From positions 186,001-250,000 of the forward strand of contig NZ_RQEP01000005.1 of NCBI RefSeq assembly GCF_004770055.1: 64,000 nucleotides of DNA, written 5' to 3'. The notes below the pieces were generated by a model. That model was not told the DNA's origin. It saw nothing but the letters and a program-made list of their open reading frames with translations, and did not search any database. This DNA comes from Leptospira semungkisensis. GTDB taxonomy: Bacteria; Spirochaetota; Leptospiria; Leptospirales; Leptospiraceae. Numbering within the stretch: position 1 is the stretch's first letter; every line of letters begins with the position of its first letter. A program made the translations under genes and the position numbers. Positions 35,413 to 44,405 of this stretch are shown here, piece by piece.

Positions 35413-36594
35413 ATGCTGCGTTTCGAAGAAGAAGATAAATCAAGTCCTGCAGTCATTAAAGTATTAGGTATCGGCGGAGGCGGAATGAACGCAGTCGCCA
35501 GAATGGCAAATTCCAGTCTGAGAGGAGTGGAATACGTCATCATGAATACTGACGAGCAAGTATTAAGACGTTCTAATATAGAAAACAAGATCGCCCTAGG
35601 TTCCAAGACTACGAGAGGAATGGGCGCCGGAGGAGATCCGGACTTAGGCGCAAAGGCAGCTGAAGAAGATAGAGAGAGAATCACTTCCGTAATCCAAGGC
35701 GCAGATATGGTCTTCGTTACTGCAGGAATGGGAGGAGGTACCGGAACAGGTGCAGCTCCTATCGTGGCAAAAATCGCCAAAGAACAGAAATGTTTAGTAG
35801 TAGGTGTGGTCACCATTCCATTCTCCTTCGAAGGAAAAAGAAGAATGGAATTCGCAAAACGCGGAATCGATCAGCTAAGATCCCACGTGGACACTTTGAT
35901 CTTAGTAAACAATGAGTCTATCTTTCAAGTTGTAGAGAGAGATACTCCTATCGATCAAGCATTTAGAGTGATAGATGATATTCTATTAAATGCGGTTAGA
36001 GGGATCAGCGATATCGTAAATAATCCTGGGATCATCAACGTGGACTTTGCGGATGTCAAAGCGATCATGAGAGATACAGGAGACGCAGTCATGGGAGTGG
36101 GAGAAGGTTCCGGCGAGAACAAGGTCTCTCAAGCAGTGAACTTCGCCATCGACAACGCTCTGTTGGATTCTCGCTCTATCGCAGGAGCGACTTCTCTATT
36201 GATCAATGTGACTGGCGGAAACGATCTAACCATTTCCGATTGGAACGAAGTATCTCAGATCATCACTTCTCAAGTAGATCCGAATGCGAATATTATCATC
36301 GGTTTAACAGAAGACGAAGAATTAGAAAAGAGGATCCGCATTACTGTAATCGCAACCGGATTCCACAAACGTACTTCCGGATTAAGTTCTAGTCCGAAAC
36401 AACAGATCCAACCTCAAAGAAAAGCAGTCGGAATGGAGATGGAAGAGCAATACCAAAACTTTAAGTCTGAACCGGAAAGGATCAACGAGGCAGAAACCTA
36501 TAGAGCCTTGAAGGCAAAGAATCCTTCTGCAAATATGAAGGAAGATTATGATATTCCTGCGTTCTTGAGAAGAGGAGAAAAAGGTCGAGGATAA
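35413..36594 (+). CDS. ftsZ: cell division protein FtsZ
   Basis: 393 residues, tubulin-like GTPase that builds the division ring. GTP loop [13 protein letters not shown] (about 105-117), N-terminal [13 protein letters not shown]7 loop region [12 protein letters not shown] type ([15 protein letters not shown]). A linker follows, and the conserved tail [10 protein letters not shown] that binds FtsA. AAGGAG precedes the ATG, ten bases after ftsA. An intrinsic terminator closes the operon. Confidence 0.97.
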   Translation: MLRFEEEDKSSPAVIKVLGIGGGGMNAVARMANSSLRGVEYVIMNTDEQVLRRSNIENKIALGSKTTRGMGAGGDPDLGAKAAEEDRERITSVIQGADMVFVTAGMGGGTGTGAAPIVAKIAKEQKCLVVGVVTIPFSFEGKRRMEFAKRGIDQLRSHVDTLILVNNESIFQVVERDTPIDQAFRVIDDILLNAVRGISDIVNNPGIINVDFADVKAIMRDTGDAVMGVGEGSGENKVSQAVNFAIDNALLDSRSIAGATSLLINVTGGNDLTISDWNEVSQIITSQVDPNANIIIGLTEDEELEKRIRITVIATGFHKRTSGLSSSPKQQIQPQRKAVGMEMEEQYQNFKSEPERINEAETYRALKAKNPSANMKEDYDIPAFLRRGEKGRG

Positions 36595-36605
36595 CCCCGA
36601 CCTAT

Positions 36606-36629
36606 ATTCTAAAAATAGAATCCTTTTTT
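36606..36629 (+). terminator. intrinsic terminator after ftsZ
   Basis: ATTCTA-AAAA-TAGAAT followed by CC and six Ts. A second small stem GGCCT/AGGCC (36640-36659) follows before the convergent lipL41-like gene. Confidence 0.7.
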
Positions 36630-36667
36630 GAAGACTGTCGGCCTAAAGATACTAAGGCCTTTCTGAC

Positions 36668-37741
36668 TTATTCGATCGCTTCTGCTGCGGAAGCGGTTAA
36701 TTTCCGGAGATCGATCAAATAAGATTCTTCCGGGCCACCTAATTTTGCTGCTTGGTCATACAATTCACTGGCCTTCTCAAAGTCTCCTTGGGAAAAATAA
36801 TACGTAGCCAAGTTTGCTTTTGCTGCCCAGGACTTACCCTTTGCTTTTTGATCCGCCTTTTCCCAAGCTGCTTTTGCTCTTTGAAAGCTAGGAGTCTCTC
36901 CCTTGATCTCCTCGTATCCGTCTGTTAAAAAAGACTCTATCTCCGGATCTTCATCCTTGGTAAAGATAGAGACGCTTTCCGTTTTGACTCGCGGAGAAAG
37001 TCTCGCCTCTATCTCTGGAATAGTTTCGTCTAACGCTTTCGAAAGAGATTCTAACATAGCAGAACAATTTGTATCTCCCGCTCCGCTATCTACTACGACC
37101 GGTTTAGTGATGACTGCCTTCTTCGTTTCTCCAGTGTCTACTCTCACAAGACTTGCCTCAATCGGTAAAAGGATCCTTCGTACTCCAGTTGGCCTCATTA
37201 CAGGTTGTGCCTGCTGTCCCCCATATCCACCGCCACCATAAGAACGATGCCTTCTGCTTTGATTTGCGGCTGCGGCAACCTGAAGAACCTGAACTCCCAT
37301 AGCCCAATAATCAGCTCTCATCTCTATTGTACATTCGGAAGCCGGTCTTGCTACTGAGATATACAATATCGCCTCAGCGCCTAGAAGATTGCCTACTTGG
37401 ATCCTATTCTGAGTGATCCCAGTCAGAGTAAATGTTTGCTCATTTAAAACGTCTGCCCTCTTACTCAAATCTATCAATTTGAAATAAGAATCATTCGAGA
37501 ATGCTTCGAAGATCTTGTCAGGCACTACAGCAAGAAAGGAACGACTAACGTCATAATCCTCCGCCCAGACATCGGATTTAGGAGGCTCTACTGCGAGGCC
37601 TACATTTCGCACTCCTTTCAAGAAGATCCTAAGCTCCCTGCCTTCTTTTGTTTGGGCAAAATACGGGTATTCTACTCGCACCGACTGGCAGGATGTATAG
37701 ATAAATCCCGCGATAAATACGTATAAAAGATTTCGGCGCAT
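36668..37741 (-). CDS. lipL41: LipL41-like outer membrane lipoprotein
   Basis: 357 residues. Signal peptide ending GFIYTSC (Cys18). Blocks match my memory of Leptospira LipL41 closely: VEYPYFAQTKEGREL, IRNVGLAVE-like VRNVGLAVEPPKS, LIDLSKRADVLNEQ, NLLGAEAILYIS, RLSPRVKTES, GYEEIKGETPSFQRAK, AKANLATYYFSQGDFEKA (TPR-like). LipL41 is an abundant outer-membrane lipoprotein reported to bind haem. Unlike it, this protein has a Gly/Tyr/Gln insert (YGGGGYGGQQAQ) after a His/Arg patch near residue 180. No lep-like gene lies downstream: the convergent ftsZ ends 74 bases away. It may be orthologue or paralogue. Confidence 0.85.
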   Translation of the reverse strand: MRRNLLYVFIAGFIYTSCQSVRVEYPYFAQTKEGRELRIFLKGVRNVGLAVEPPKSDVWAEDYDVSRSFLAVVPDKIFEAFSNDSYFKLIDLSKRADVLNEQTFTLTGITQNRIQVGNLLGAEAILYISVARPASECTIEMRADYWAMGVQVLQVAAAANQSRRHRSYGGGGYGGQQAQPVMRPTGVRRILLPIEASLVRVDTGETKKAVITKPVVVDSGAGDTNCSAMLESLSKALDETIPEIEARLSPRVKTESVSIFTKDEDPEIESFLTDGYEEIKGETPSFQRAKAAWEKADQKAKGKSWAAKANLATYYFSQGDFEKASELYDQAAKLGGPEESYLIDLRKLTASAAEAIE

Positions 37742-37828
37742 AAAAATCCGACCTTCCCTTGCTCCGAATTCTATCCTTTCTTGCGAAAATTCGGAAATTA
37801 TTTTTTCATCCGTGAATCAAACAAAACT

Positions 37829-38659
37829 TTAAGCGGACTTTCTTTCCTTCCAAACCATAGAAAAGAGCGCAGCCAAGGCATACATGACTAGTCCATACAT
37901 CAGGATCGTGAGTAAGGTTTCCTTTTGTTTTACGTGCAATTCTGCAAGAAGCAAGGCTAAAGAAAGACTTCGTATTCCGGACACCATGGAGAGAGAGGCC
38001 CTGGCTTCTCTTTCTTCTTTAAATAAAAACAATCCCGGAAGAAGGGAGATTAAGACGGTTCCTACAGCTCCGATCCAAATAAAAAGTCCGAGGCTCAAAG
38101 CGAATTCCCCGTATTGAAAGATCAAAACTAAGATCGAGGCAACCAAGCAAAATGTGCTAAACCTTTCTACCCATTTGGAAGAATTGTCCGCAATCCCTGA
38201 GAAGAAATACCTGAATCCCAAACCGATAAGCAAGGGTAATCCCTGCAAAAAGAATCCGATCATAAAGAGTTTGAGGAATAGATCGAAATTAAATCCGCTT
38301 CCACCTTGGTAGATCGAAAAGATAAGAGGAGTGAGCAATGTATTTGCTCCGTTCAAGATCGCGATCAGTAGTCCGCCTAAAGCAGGATTTCCTTGAGCAC
38401 TCAACACGAACAATCCGCCAGATGCGCCCCCAGGAGAAGCGGCACAAAGAAAGATGGAGATCATCGCGAACTCGGAGATAGAAAGAACCTTGCCTAAATA
38501 AAAGGCCGAAAACGGTAGTACTCCGAAATTCCAAAAGAATGCAAATACAAGGATAGGAGCAAATCTGGTCCAGGAACCGATCTCCTTCTTTTCGATCCTC
38601 ATTCCCAGACCGAGCATGGAAGATAAGGATAAAAGAATGAGAAGGGTCCGTATTAGCAT
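37829..38659 (-). CDS. SBF-like (bile acid:sodium symporter superfamily) permease
   Basis: 276 residues, nine or ten membrane helices. FLCAASPGGASGG near the middle of the first half is the conserved crossover motif of the BASS/SBF family, which moves organic anions with sodium. Substrate unknown. It follows a small membrane-protein gene and map on the same strand with gaps of about nine bases, so likely an operon with map upstream. Confidence 0.82.
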   Translation of the reverse strand: MLIRTLLILLSLSSMLGLGMRIEKKEIGSWTRFAPILVFAFFWNFGVLPFSAFYLGKVLSISEFAMISIFLCAASPGGASGGLFVLSAQGNPALGGLLIAILNGANTLLTPLIFSIYQGGSGFNFDLFLKLFMIGFFLQGLPLLIGLGFRYFFSGIADNSSKWVERFSTFCLVASILVLIFQYGEFALSLGLFIWIGAVGTVLISLLPGLFLFKEEREARASLSMVSGIRSLSLALLLAELHVKQKETLLTILMYGLVMYALAALFSMVWKERKSA

Positions 38660-38668
38660 TTTCTAATT

Positions 38669-39196
38669 TTATTTCAAGACGTTCTTAATGAACGTTCTCT
38701 CTTTGATCGTTTGAGAGATGAAACTCGCAATCGCAAAGAAGAAAGCAAAACCTAAAAAGAAATAAGGATAAATTGAAACTCTTTCTTCAGGCAGATTATT
38801 CTGCACTAGTAGACCGTAAAATCCGACGACCAATAACGCAGCAGGAACAGTAATCGCCGCGCCGGTATTCACATACAATTTGAATTGAATGGAATCCGAA
38901 GACTTCTTTGCAACTCCGTAAGACCAAAGCCAATTCCTATACTTTGGCAAAGTGGAAGCATTTTGAAAGAGCAATTTATTTTCTTTCAATTGGACAGAGT
39001 AACCCGCCTTCTCCAAGAGTTTACCTACCTGATTAAAATCCAAAGAAGGATCTAATTTACCTCGAAGGATTGTCGGTAAAAACGTATGAAAATGGAATTC
39101 GGAAAAAGATTCCTTCTTCTTGCGATCCCAAAGAGAATAGAAGAATACCAGAATGAAAATAAGAATAGGAAGAACGTTTAAAATTATAGTTATCAT
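38669..39196 (-). CDS. membrane protein of unknown function
   Basis: 175 residues with an N-terminal helix (MITIILNVLPILIFILVFF) and two more near the C-terminus (AAITVPAALLVVGFYGLLV; PYFFLGFAFFFAIASFI). A soluble segment of about 90 residues lies between. Family not recognised. Nine bases after map and nine before the SBF permease gene. Confidence 0.7.
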   Translation of the reverse strand: MITIILNVLPILIFILVFFYSLWDRKKKESFSEFHFHTFLPTILRGKLDPSLDFNQVGKLLEKAGYSVQLKENKLLFQNASTLPKYRNWLWSYGVAKKSSDSIQFKLYVNTGAAITVPAALLVVGFYGLLVQNNLPEERVSIYPYFFLGFAFFFAIASFISQTIKERTFIKNVLK

Positions 39197-39204
39197 TTTT
39201 GTTT

Positions 39205-39951
39205 TTATGCCGCTGTTAGAATGATCGGTCCAAGCTCCGTCACAACCACTGAATGTTCGAACTGAGCCGTAAAAGAACCGTCAGGAGTCTTTAATGTCCA
39301 TCCGTCCGATCCTTCTACAAAGTCTTCTGCTCCTGTTGAAACAAAGGTTTCGACCGCAATGACCTGTCCCGATTTTAAAATTCGCTTATCTCTAGGTTCA
39401 TAATAATTACAAATATCGAATGGTTCTTCATGAAGAGACTTGCCTACTCCATGTCCGCATAAGGTACGAATCACTTTGTATCCATTCTTCTTTGCAGTGT
39501 TCTCAATCGTTCTGCCGATCGAATTCAATTTTTGTCCGGTTCTCACTCCGGAAAGAGCGAGCTTTAACGCTTCTGAAGAAACATCTAAAAGTTTACTTAA
39601 ACCTTTATCGTCTTTTCCAACAATCAGAGTAAAACCTGTGTCCGCAAAATATCCGTTCAGCTCCAAAGAAACATCCAAATTGAGAAGGTCCCCTTCTTTC
39701 AAGATCCTATCGCTCGGGATACCATGAGCAATCTCTGTGTTCAAACTGATGCAAGTATATCCGGGAAATTTATACATGAGTTGCGGAGCACTTCTTGCTC
39801 CGAACTTGGAAAAATAAGAATACGCAATTTGATCCAATTCTTTAGTGCTAATGCCAGGCTTAGCAGCTTCTCTCATCTGAACTAAAGTATCTGCAGTGAT
39901 CCTGCCTATCTTTCGTAATGCTTTCAGATCTTCCTTGTTACGGACCGTCAT
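39205..39951 (-). CDS. map: methionine aminopeptidase, type I
   Basis: 248 residues from ATG 39951; an in-frame codon nine codons upstream adds a non-family stretch. All metal and catalytic residues are visible: H76 (AHGIPSD), D93 (LDVSL), D104 (FADTGF), H167 (GHGVGKSLHE), E201 (VETF) and E232 (QFEHS). It removes the initiator Met from nascent proteins. No N-terminal zinc finger, so the short bacterial form. Confidence 0.96.
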   Translation of the reverse strand: MTVRNKEDLKALRKIGRITADTLVQMREAAKPGISTKELDQIAYSYFSKFGARSAPQLMYKFPGYTCISLNTEIAHGIPSDRILKEGDLLNLDVSLELNGYFADTGFTLIVGKDDKGLSKLLDVSSEALKLALSGVRTGQKLNSIGRTIENTAKKNGYKVIRTLCGHGVGKSLHEEPFDICNYYEPRDKRILKSGQVIAVETFVSTGAEDFVEGSDGWTLKTPDGSFTAQFEHSVVVTELGPIILTAA

Positions 39952-40025
39952 AAATATTAGTTCTACGAAAAGAAACAAGGTGGCAAACGATAAATCTAGT
40001 AATTCTTACAAGAATCAAAAGAATC

Positions 40026-40658
40026 TCAAAGTTTCTGTTTCACTTCCTCGAAAGTATAAAGAAGCTCGGAAGCAATTTGCTCGCAAGTTTGTAAATATCG
40101 TGCCAAAGGATTTTCAGAATTATCTCCGGATTTAGGATCTTCGTAAGGTAAAGAGATCCGTGCTTCCGCTCCGGAAACATAAGGACAGGATTCATCCGCT
40201 TGGGAACACACAAAAATCGCTACGAATTCGGAGGCAGGATTCGGCTGCTCTTGGAATTTTTTAGAAAATGCAAGAAGAGAAGGAGTTCCATCCGCCCAAC
40301 GAATCGAATACTTCGGATTACGAGGAGGTCCTTGGTTCTCTATTCTAAAACCGCAACTCTCCAACGCCTGGATTGCATTCGGATGGAATTCACTGACTGT
40401 AGTTCCACCTGAAAAAGATTTAATCCCTGGAAGATCGAAATATTGAGGAATCGCTGCAGCAAACGCCTGTGAGATTTGACTTCTTCTCGAATTCTGAGTA
40501 CAGACAAATAATAGATTGGCCTTTTGCTTTGCTTCCAAAGAATGCAGGATCGCTTGTGAGAAAGAATCTAAAACTTTCTTTCTATCCGGACCAATATTAG
40601 CAATCTTAGATTGTTGCGTTTCCAAATATTTTTTAAGGGGTTGGAATAAGGGAGACAT
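40026..40658 (-). CDS. LMW phosphatase / arsenate reductase-like protein
   Basis: 210 residues. The phosphate loop CTQNSRRS (C53, R59) is the CX5R motif of low-molecular-weight tyrosine phosphatases and thioredoxin-type arsenate reductases; FVCTQNSRRSQISQAFA is close to ArsC. The expected later cysteines may be FVCSQADESCPYVSG, consistent with an arsenate reductase triad. An extra helical N-terminus of about 45 residues is unusual. No ars genes are adjacent. Phosphatase or reductase activity cannot be decided by eye. Confidence 0.8.
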   Translation of the reverse strand: MSPLFQPLKKYLETQQSKIANIGPDRKKVLDSFSQAILHSLEAKQKANLLFVCTQNSRRSQISQAFAAAIPQYFDLPGIKSFSGGTTVSEFHPNAIQALESCGFRIENQGPPRNPKYSIRWADGTPSLLAFSKKFQEQPNPASEFVAIFVCSQADESCPYVSGAEARISLPYEDPKSGDNSENPLARYLQTCEQIASELLYTFEEVKQKL

Positions 40659-40694
40659 TCCGGGAACTCTAAGCGGCGTTTTCTAAGGAGCAAG

Positions 40695-41453
40695 CTAGAT
40701 TTTTCCGTTCAATCCGTAAAATTCGACCGCATTCTTATATAAGATTTTTTGCAATAACTCTCCTTCAAATGTATCGAGGACTAGGTCCAGATCCTCTTTA
40801 GAAAAAGGAGAAGGAGATCTCGTAGAAGGTAAATCCGTTCCAAACAGAAGCGAGTCCGGATTTCTTTTAGAGACTTCCAAAAGAGAATCTTGGATCTCTA
40901 AATTCGTTCTGCCAAATCCAGTCGCTTTGATTCTGACTCCTTTCTCCGCAAGTCTTAGAATTGTAGCAAATCCTTCCTTAGACAAACCGAGATGGTCTAT
41001 CGAAACCTTAGGCAAGGAAAGTAATACTCCCTCCAAAAACCCATCGATCTCTTTGGCATCTATATACAATTCTACATGCCATCCAGCAAGATCGAATACT
41101 CTTGCTCCTAATTCCTTGATCTTAGAAAGTTCCTCTGAGCCCCCTCTTCTTACATTGAAACGAATCGCTCTCACTCCCGACTTATGCAAAGAAAGAATAT
41201 CCTCGTCTTTGGTATTGGCAGGCAACTGAGTGACTCCTACATAATTTTTTCCTAATGTAGATAGAGTATCCAAAAGATAGGTTTGATCGAAAGCCTGAAA
41301 GGAACCCGAAACCACCGCGCCTGCCTCGACAGAAAGCCAATTCGTATGCTTTCGATAATCGGAGACTGTAAAGGACTCCGGCAAGAAGCCATGGTTCGGA
41401 ATAAGAGGAAACCTAGGATCTATAATATGGAAATGAGAGTCAAAGATCCGCAT
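40695..41453 (-). CDS. amidohydrolase-2 family protein
   Basis: 252 residues, TIM-barrel hydrolase. DSHFHIID at residues 4-11 gives the HxH-like metal site (HFH), a His in SIDHLGLSKE and the Asp in LLFGTDLPSTRSP. This is the Amidohydrolase_2 layout, whose members are lactonases or decarboxylases such as 2-pyrone-4,6-dicarboxylate hydrolase. Substrate unknown. On the same strand as its neighbours, 31 bases after the RDD gene and 36 bases before the phosphatase-like gene. Confidence 0.85.
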   Translation of the reverse strand: MRIFDSHFHIIDPRFPLIPNHGFLPESFTVSDYRKHTNWLSVEAGAVVSGSFQAFDQTYLLDTLSTLGKNYVGVTQLPANTKDEDILSLHKSGVRAIRFNVRRGGSEELSKIKELGARVFDLAGWHVELYIDAKEIDGFLEGVLLSLPKVSIDHLGLSKEGFATILRLAEKGVRIKATGFGRTNLEIQDSLLEVSKRNPDSLLFGTDLPSTRSPSPFSKEDLDLVLDTFEGELLQKILYKNAVEFYGLNGKI

Positions 41454-41484
41454 GCATATAAGTATAGCACCGGTAAAACAAGAG

Positions 41485-42096
41485 TCAAGATCTTGGCTTA
41501 TCTTTGGAATGACTTTCGAACCAAATCACCCTGGATCCGGAAACTAAATCGTGCAATGCCCTCTTCTGATGAGAGAATAGAATTAGTAAAACGGAAAGTC
41601 CGTAATAGATAATGGAATCCCAAACGGCAAAGTCCTCGAGAGGATTGGCCTTTTGCAGGATCCGATTCACCGCGGCCCAAGTTAAACCGTTCATTTCGGA
41701 GCTATGTTGTATGAATATTATAGAATCGAAACAAGCCTTTATGATCGTAACCATGGACAATAGTAGCTCAGGCAAACTACGTAAAAACGACCGGATCCAG
41801 CCTAACCCGTCATATTCGGAGTTTACTACTACTATCCCGGCCCAGTTCTTTCCTAGAGTCCTGCCGAATTTAGCATGTAATACGAATCTATAACCTATGT
41901 ATAAAAGGGAATGTAACGCAGTATACAAGGGAAGCAACTGATACGCAGTTCTATCATGATAATATATTACGAATCCATAAGGAATGAGAATAGGACAAAG
42001 GACCAGAAAATCCAGGAATTGAGCGTACACACGAATGCCCAGACCTGCATGGCGAATATTAGCTTTTTGTATAATCACTTCTTTGAGAAAACTCAT
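41485..42096 (-). CDS. RDD-family membrane protein
   Basis: 203 residues. RDD-family pattern: VYAQFLDFLVLCPI in the first helix (Arg-Asp pair), FGRTLGKNWAGI after helix two, and KRALHDLVSGSRVIW at the end. Role unknown; some RDD proteins are sodium/proton antiporters. Sits between the MORN gene and the amidohydrolase. Confidence 0.85.
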   Translation of the reverse strand: MSFLKEVIIQKANIRHAGLGIRVYAQFLDFLVLCPILIPYGFVIYYHDRTAYQLLPLYTALHSLLYIGYRFVLHAKFGRTLGKNWAGIVVVNSEYDGLGWIRSFLRSLPELLLSMVTIIKACFDSIIFIQHSSEMNGLTWAAVNRILQKANPLEDFAVWDSIIYYGLSVLLILFSHQKRALHDLVSGSRVIWFESHSKDKPRS

Positions 42097-42109
42097 GCCA
42101 TTTCCCTTT

Positions 42110-42496
42110 TCATTCGTAGACTTCCTTGTCCCCTTTCCATTCTCCCTTGAAAATCACGGAACCATCCGAACTTTTGAGAACTCCCTTGCCTTCTCTTTTA
42201 TTCGATCTCCAGATCCCTTCGTAGGAACTTCCATCGGGATAGATATTCAGCCCCTTTCCTTCCTTGTTTCCCTTTGCCCAATTTCCTTCGTAAGATTCTC
42301 CGCTTTCAAGCACTAGCTTTCCTTTGCCGTGGGCTAGCCCATTCTCAAAATTTCCTTCATAGCGATAGGAACCAGGAAGAGATTTAATACCGTATCCTTC
42401 TTTGCAATTTCCTTCCAAGCATCTGGCTGAAAAATAATAATACGCTCCGAATACGATTACAGGAAGAAGGAGCATAGGATAATAAGACTTGTTCAT
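42110..42496 (-). CDS. membrane-anchored MORN-repeat protein
   Basis: 128 residues. One N-terminal helix (PMLLLPVIVFGAYYYF) then four MORN repeats of about 23 residues (YRYEGNFENGLAHGKGKL, SYEGNWAKGNKEGKGL, SYEGIWRSNKREGKGV, a last one with FKGEWKGDKE). MORN repeats bind lipids or proteins; function unknown. ATG 42496 chosen over an upstream TTG. Ends 13 bases before the RDD gene. Confidence 0.85.
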   Translation of the reverse strand: MNKSYYPMLLLPVIVFGAYYYFSARCLEGNCKEGYGIKSLPGSYRYEGNFENGLAHGKGKLVLESGESYEGNWAKGNKEGKGLNIYPDGSSYEGIWRSNKREGKGVLKSSDGSVIFKGEWKGDKEVYE

Positions 42497-42507
42497 TCGG
42501 ATCAAAA

Positions 42508-43023
42508 TTAAGATGGATTCTCTTTGGAGAATTCTTTGAAATTTCTTTTTCGAACGATAGAGTTTAATCTTTTGAGGAGACGTTTAAGATCGTCCTCTCC
42601 CATAGCGCTGATCACAGCGTCTTGGGCTTTTTCCCAGATCGGGTACGCGATTCGTAAAGCATCCAACCCTTTTTCGGTCAGCGCCACTTTTCTAGCTCTC
42701 TTAGTATCAGAAGGAATATCGGAAACATATCCTAGTTCTTCGAGCGGGGATAGATTTCTCAAGAGAGTGGTCCTGTCCATAACCAGAAGATCAGCAAGGA
42801 CAGAAAGTTCCAAGCCGTCACTCGCTCCGAGAGTGTGAAGAAGACTAAAACGTTGAGACGTTAGTCCTGCTTGCTCCAATTCTCGATCGTAAAATTGCGT
42901 AACAGCGCGAGAAGCTCTACGCAGGTTGAAGTTCACGCAATTCAAACCTGCGCTTGCCATATCCTGTTTGCTCAGAAATTTTTCAGATCTCCGAGCTACG
43001 GCTGTTTGCGCTTTCTTGGACAT
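42508..43023 (-). CDS. MarR-family transcriptional regulator (third)
   Basis: 171 residues. MarR winged helix: SVLADLLVMDRTTLLRNLSP recognition region and the wing SDTKRARKVALTEKG. A basic N-terminal extension of about 25 residues precedes it. It starts five bases after the thioesterase stop, as second gene of a thioesterase-marR operon. Tandem palindromes upstream of the operon are its likely site, so it would repress its own operon. Confidence 0.9.
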   Translation of the reverse strand: MSKKAQTAVARRSEKFLSKQDMASAGLNCVNFNLRRASRAVTQFYDRELEQAGLTSQRFSLLHTLGASDGLELSVLADLLVMDRTTLLRNLSPLEELGYVSDIPSDTKRARKVALTEKGLDALRIAYPIWEKAQDAVISAMGEDDLKRLLKRLNSIVRKRNFKEFSKENPS

Positions 43024-43028
43024 TCTAA

Positions 43029-43571
43029 TTAGGGAGACTCAATTCGTTCTCCTGAGTATTTTCCTTCTCCGACTTGTTTTCGCAACTGTTTTACCCTGGC
43101 TTCGAAGGAAGTATCTTCCATATCTTCATCCTTATACAAACAGGATTCCAGAAAGGAGAATATTTCTTGATCGTGACGGGCAGGTCTTCCCTTGGCAAGG
43201 TCTACAAACGTAAAATCCACCCAGGCAGTCGCCTTCAATCGGTTGCCCTCTTTATCAAAGAGAAGAGCCTCATTGGTGATGCCCCCTGGGGTCAATCGAA
43301 TCAAACGGGTCATGATCTTGACGATATCGTTATGTCGTACTGGCTCCAAATACTGGATTTGCACCCTGGATACCACCCAGGATTTGCCGTATCGATTCCC
43401 GTATTCGTAAAAGTCAAAGCTAGCACTCTCTCTCAAGTGCTCCGATCTGGCTTCGATGAAATAATCCATGTATCTGGCGTTATTCAAATGCCCGAAAGGA
43501 TCGCAGTCCTGAAAGCGGATCCGAGTAAAATTATAAGGGGAAAGCTCCGGTTTAATAAGAGTAGATTCCAT
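43029..43571 (-). CDS. 4HBT/YbgC-type acyl-CoA thioesterase
   Basis: 180 residues, hotdog fold. RFQDCDPFGHLNNARYMDYF holds the catalytic Asp and the GHLNNxxY active-site pattern of the 4-hydroxybenzoyl-CoA thioesterase group; RVQIQYLEPVRHND is the second conserved strand. It hydrolyses acyl- or aroyl-CoA. A helical C-terminal extension with EARVKQLRKQVGEGKYSGER is additional. GGAG precedes the ATG. Followed directly by marR. Confidence 0.9.
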   Translation of the reverse strand: MESTLIKPELSPYNFTRIRFQDCDPFGHLNNARYMDYFIEARSEHLRESASFDFYEYGNRYGKSWVVSRVQIQYLEPVRHNDIVKIMTRLIRLTPGGITNEALLFDKEGNRLKATAWVDFTFVDLAKGRPARHDQEIFSFLESCLYKDEDMEDTSFEARVKQLRKQVGEGKYSGERIESP

Positions 43572-43603
43572 TCGTTTCTCCAGGAGAAGAATTTTAGTGC
43601 AAA

Positions 43604-43629
43604 TACATATATGTAGTTACACATGTGTA
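43604..43629. promoter_or_regulatory. tandem palindromic MarR operators
   Basis: Two perfect 12-base palindromes, TACATATATGTA (43604-43615) and TACACATGTGTA (43618-43629), share the pattern TACAYATRTGTA and are centred 14 bases apart. They are enclosed by the outer arms GCAAATACA / TGTATTTGC (43599-43634). They lie about 35 bases upstream of the thioesterase-marR operon. Confidence 0.8.
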
Positions 43630-43703
43630 TTTGCATATATAGACCATTCTCAGAGATCGGTCAACGGGATTTTTAAGGAAATTTTAGTTGGAAAGAAGAA
43701 GCA

Positions 43704-44369
43704 TTAGTCCCACCATAAGGGCAAAAGATGTTCCTCTAGGATCATCTTTTCCATTTCTTCTAAGGATCCCAGGTTCTGCTCGACCGCATCCGGACAGAAG
43801 TCGTATGCCTCTTTTGCGAGTTGCTTCGGGTTTTTAGGAGGATCCATAAGCAAGGCGCTGATCGAATCAGAATCGATGATCACAAAGCGCATGGAAGAAT
43901 ATTTCTCTTCCCATTGTTTAAACTTCTTTTCGATGCTATCCGTATCTATATTGTATCTAGGAGCGGAGGTCCCTATCTTTCTGAGAAGTTCGTATTTATC
44001 TTGGTCATAAACGATCACTACTTGATAAAAAGCGTTATAATTTCCGCCTTCAAACTCTGCATCATAACCGGTAAGAAAGATGGTATATTTCCATTCTTCT
44101 AATCTTGGTCTTAACTTACCTAAAAGATCCAAGGCCTCGTCTTCTTTCATTCTGAGACTTATTCCAGGAGAAGGAAGTAAAATGTCCTCACCGTCCTTAG
44201 ATGCTTCTTGAGATCGTATATAAAATTTTTCTATTTTAGAGTTTGTGAATTTTCTCACGAGCTCTAACACTTCCTTATCTCTATTTCCTCCTATTTCCGA
44301 CTTGGAACAAGAAGAGAAGAATAAACTTAGAAAAATAAGAACTAGGAAAATCCTCTGCATGTATGTCAA
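43704..44369 (-). CDS. DUF4253 lipoprotein
   Basis: 221 residues. Signal peptide ending LFFSSC (Cys21). The C-terminal part, AYDFCPDAVEQNLGSLEEME to LPLWWD, is the DUF4253 signature, a family with no assigned function found as soluble or anchored proteins. A predicted alpha/beta domain of about 100 residues comes before it. On the same strand as the next unknown lipoprotein, 36 bases apart. Confidence 0.78.
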   Translation of the reverse strand: MTYMQRIFLVLIFLSLFFSSCSKSEIGGNRDKEVLELVRKFTNSKIEKFYIRSQEASKDGEDILLPSPGISLRMKEDEALDLLGKLRPRLEEWKYTIFLTGYDAEFEGGNYNAFYQVVIVYDQDKYELLRKIGTSAPRYNIDTDSIEKKFKQWEEKYSSMRFVIIDSDSISALLMDPPKNPKQLAKEAYDFCPDAVEQNLGSLEEMEKMILEEHLLPLWWD

Positions 44370-44405
44370 AATCCAAGAATGCTCATATTTGGAAATCAGA
44401 TTGTT

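Noticed and set aside
35319..35816. 165-codon frame antisense to ftsZ and the ftsA end
   Set aside because: Shadow of ftsZ; repetitive Pro/Ser/Thr translation, no start signal.
43074..43616. 180-codon plus-strand frame over the thioesterase gene
   Set aside because: Antisense shadow; the minus-strand hotdog protein has clear family motifs and a ribosome site.
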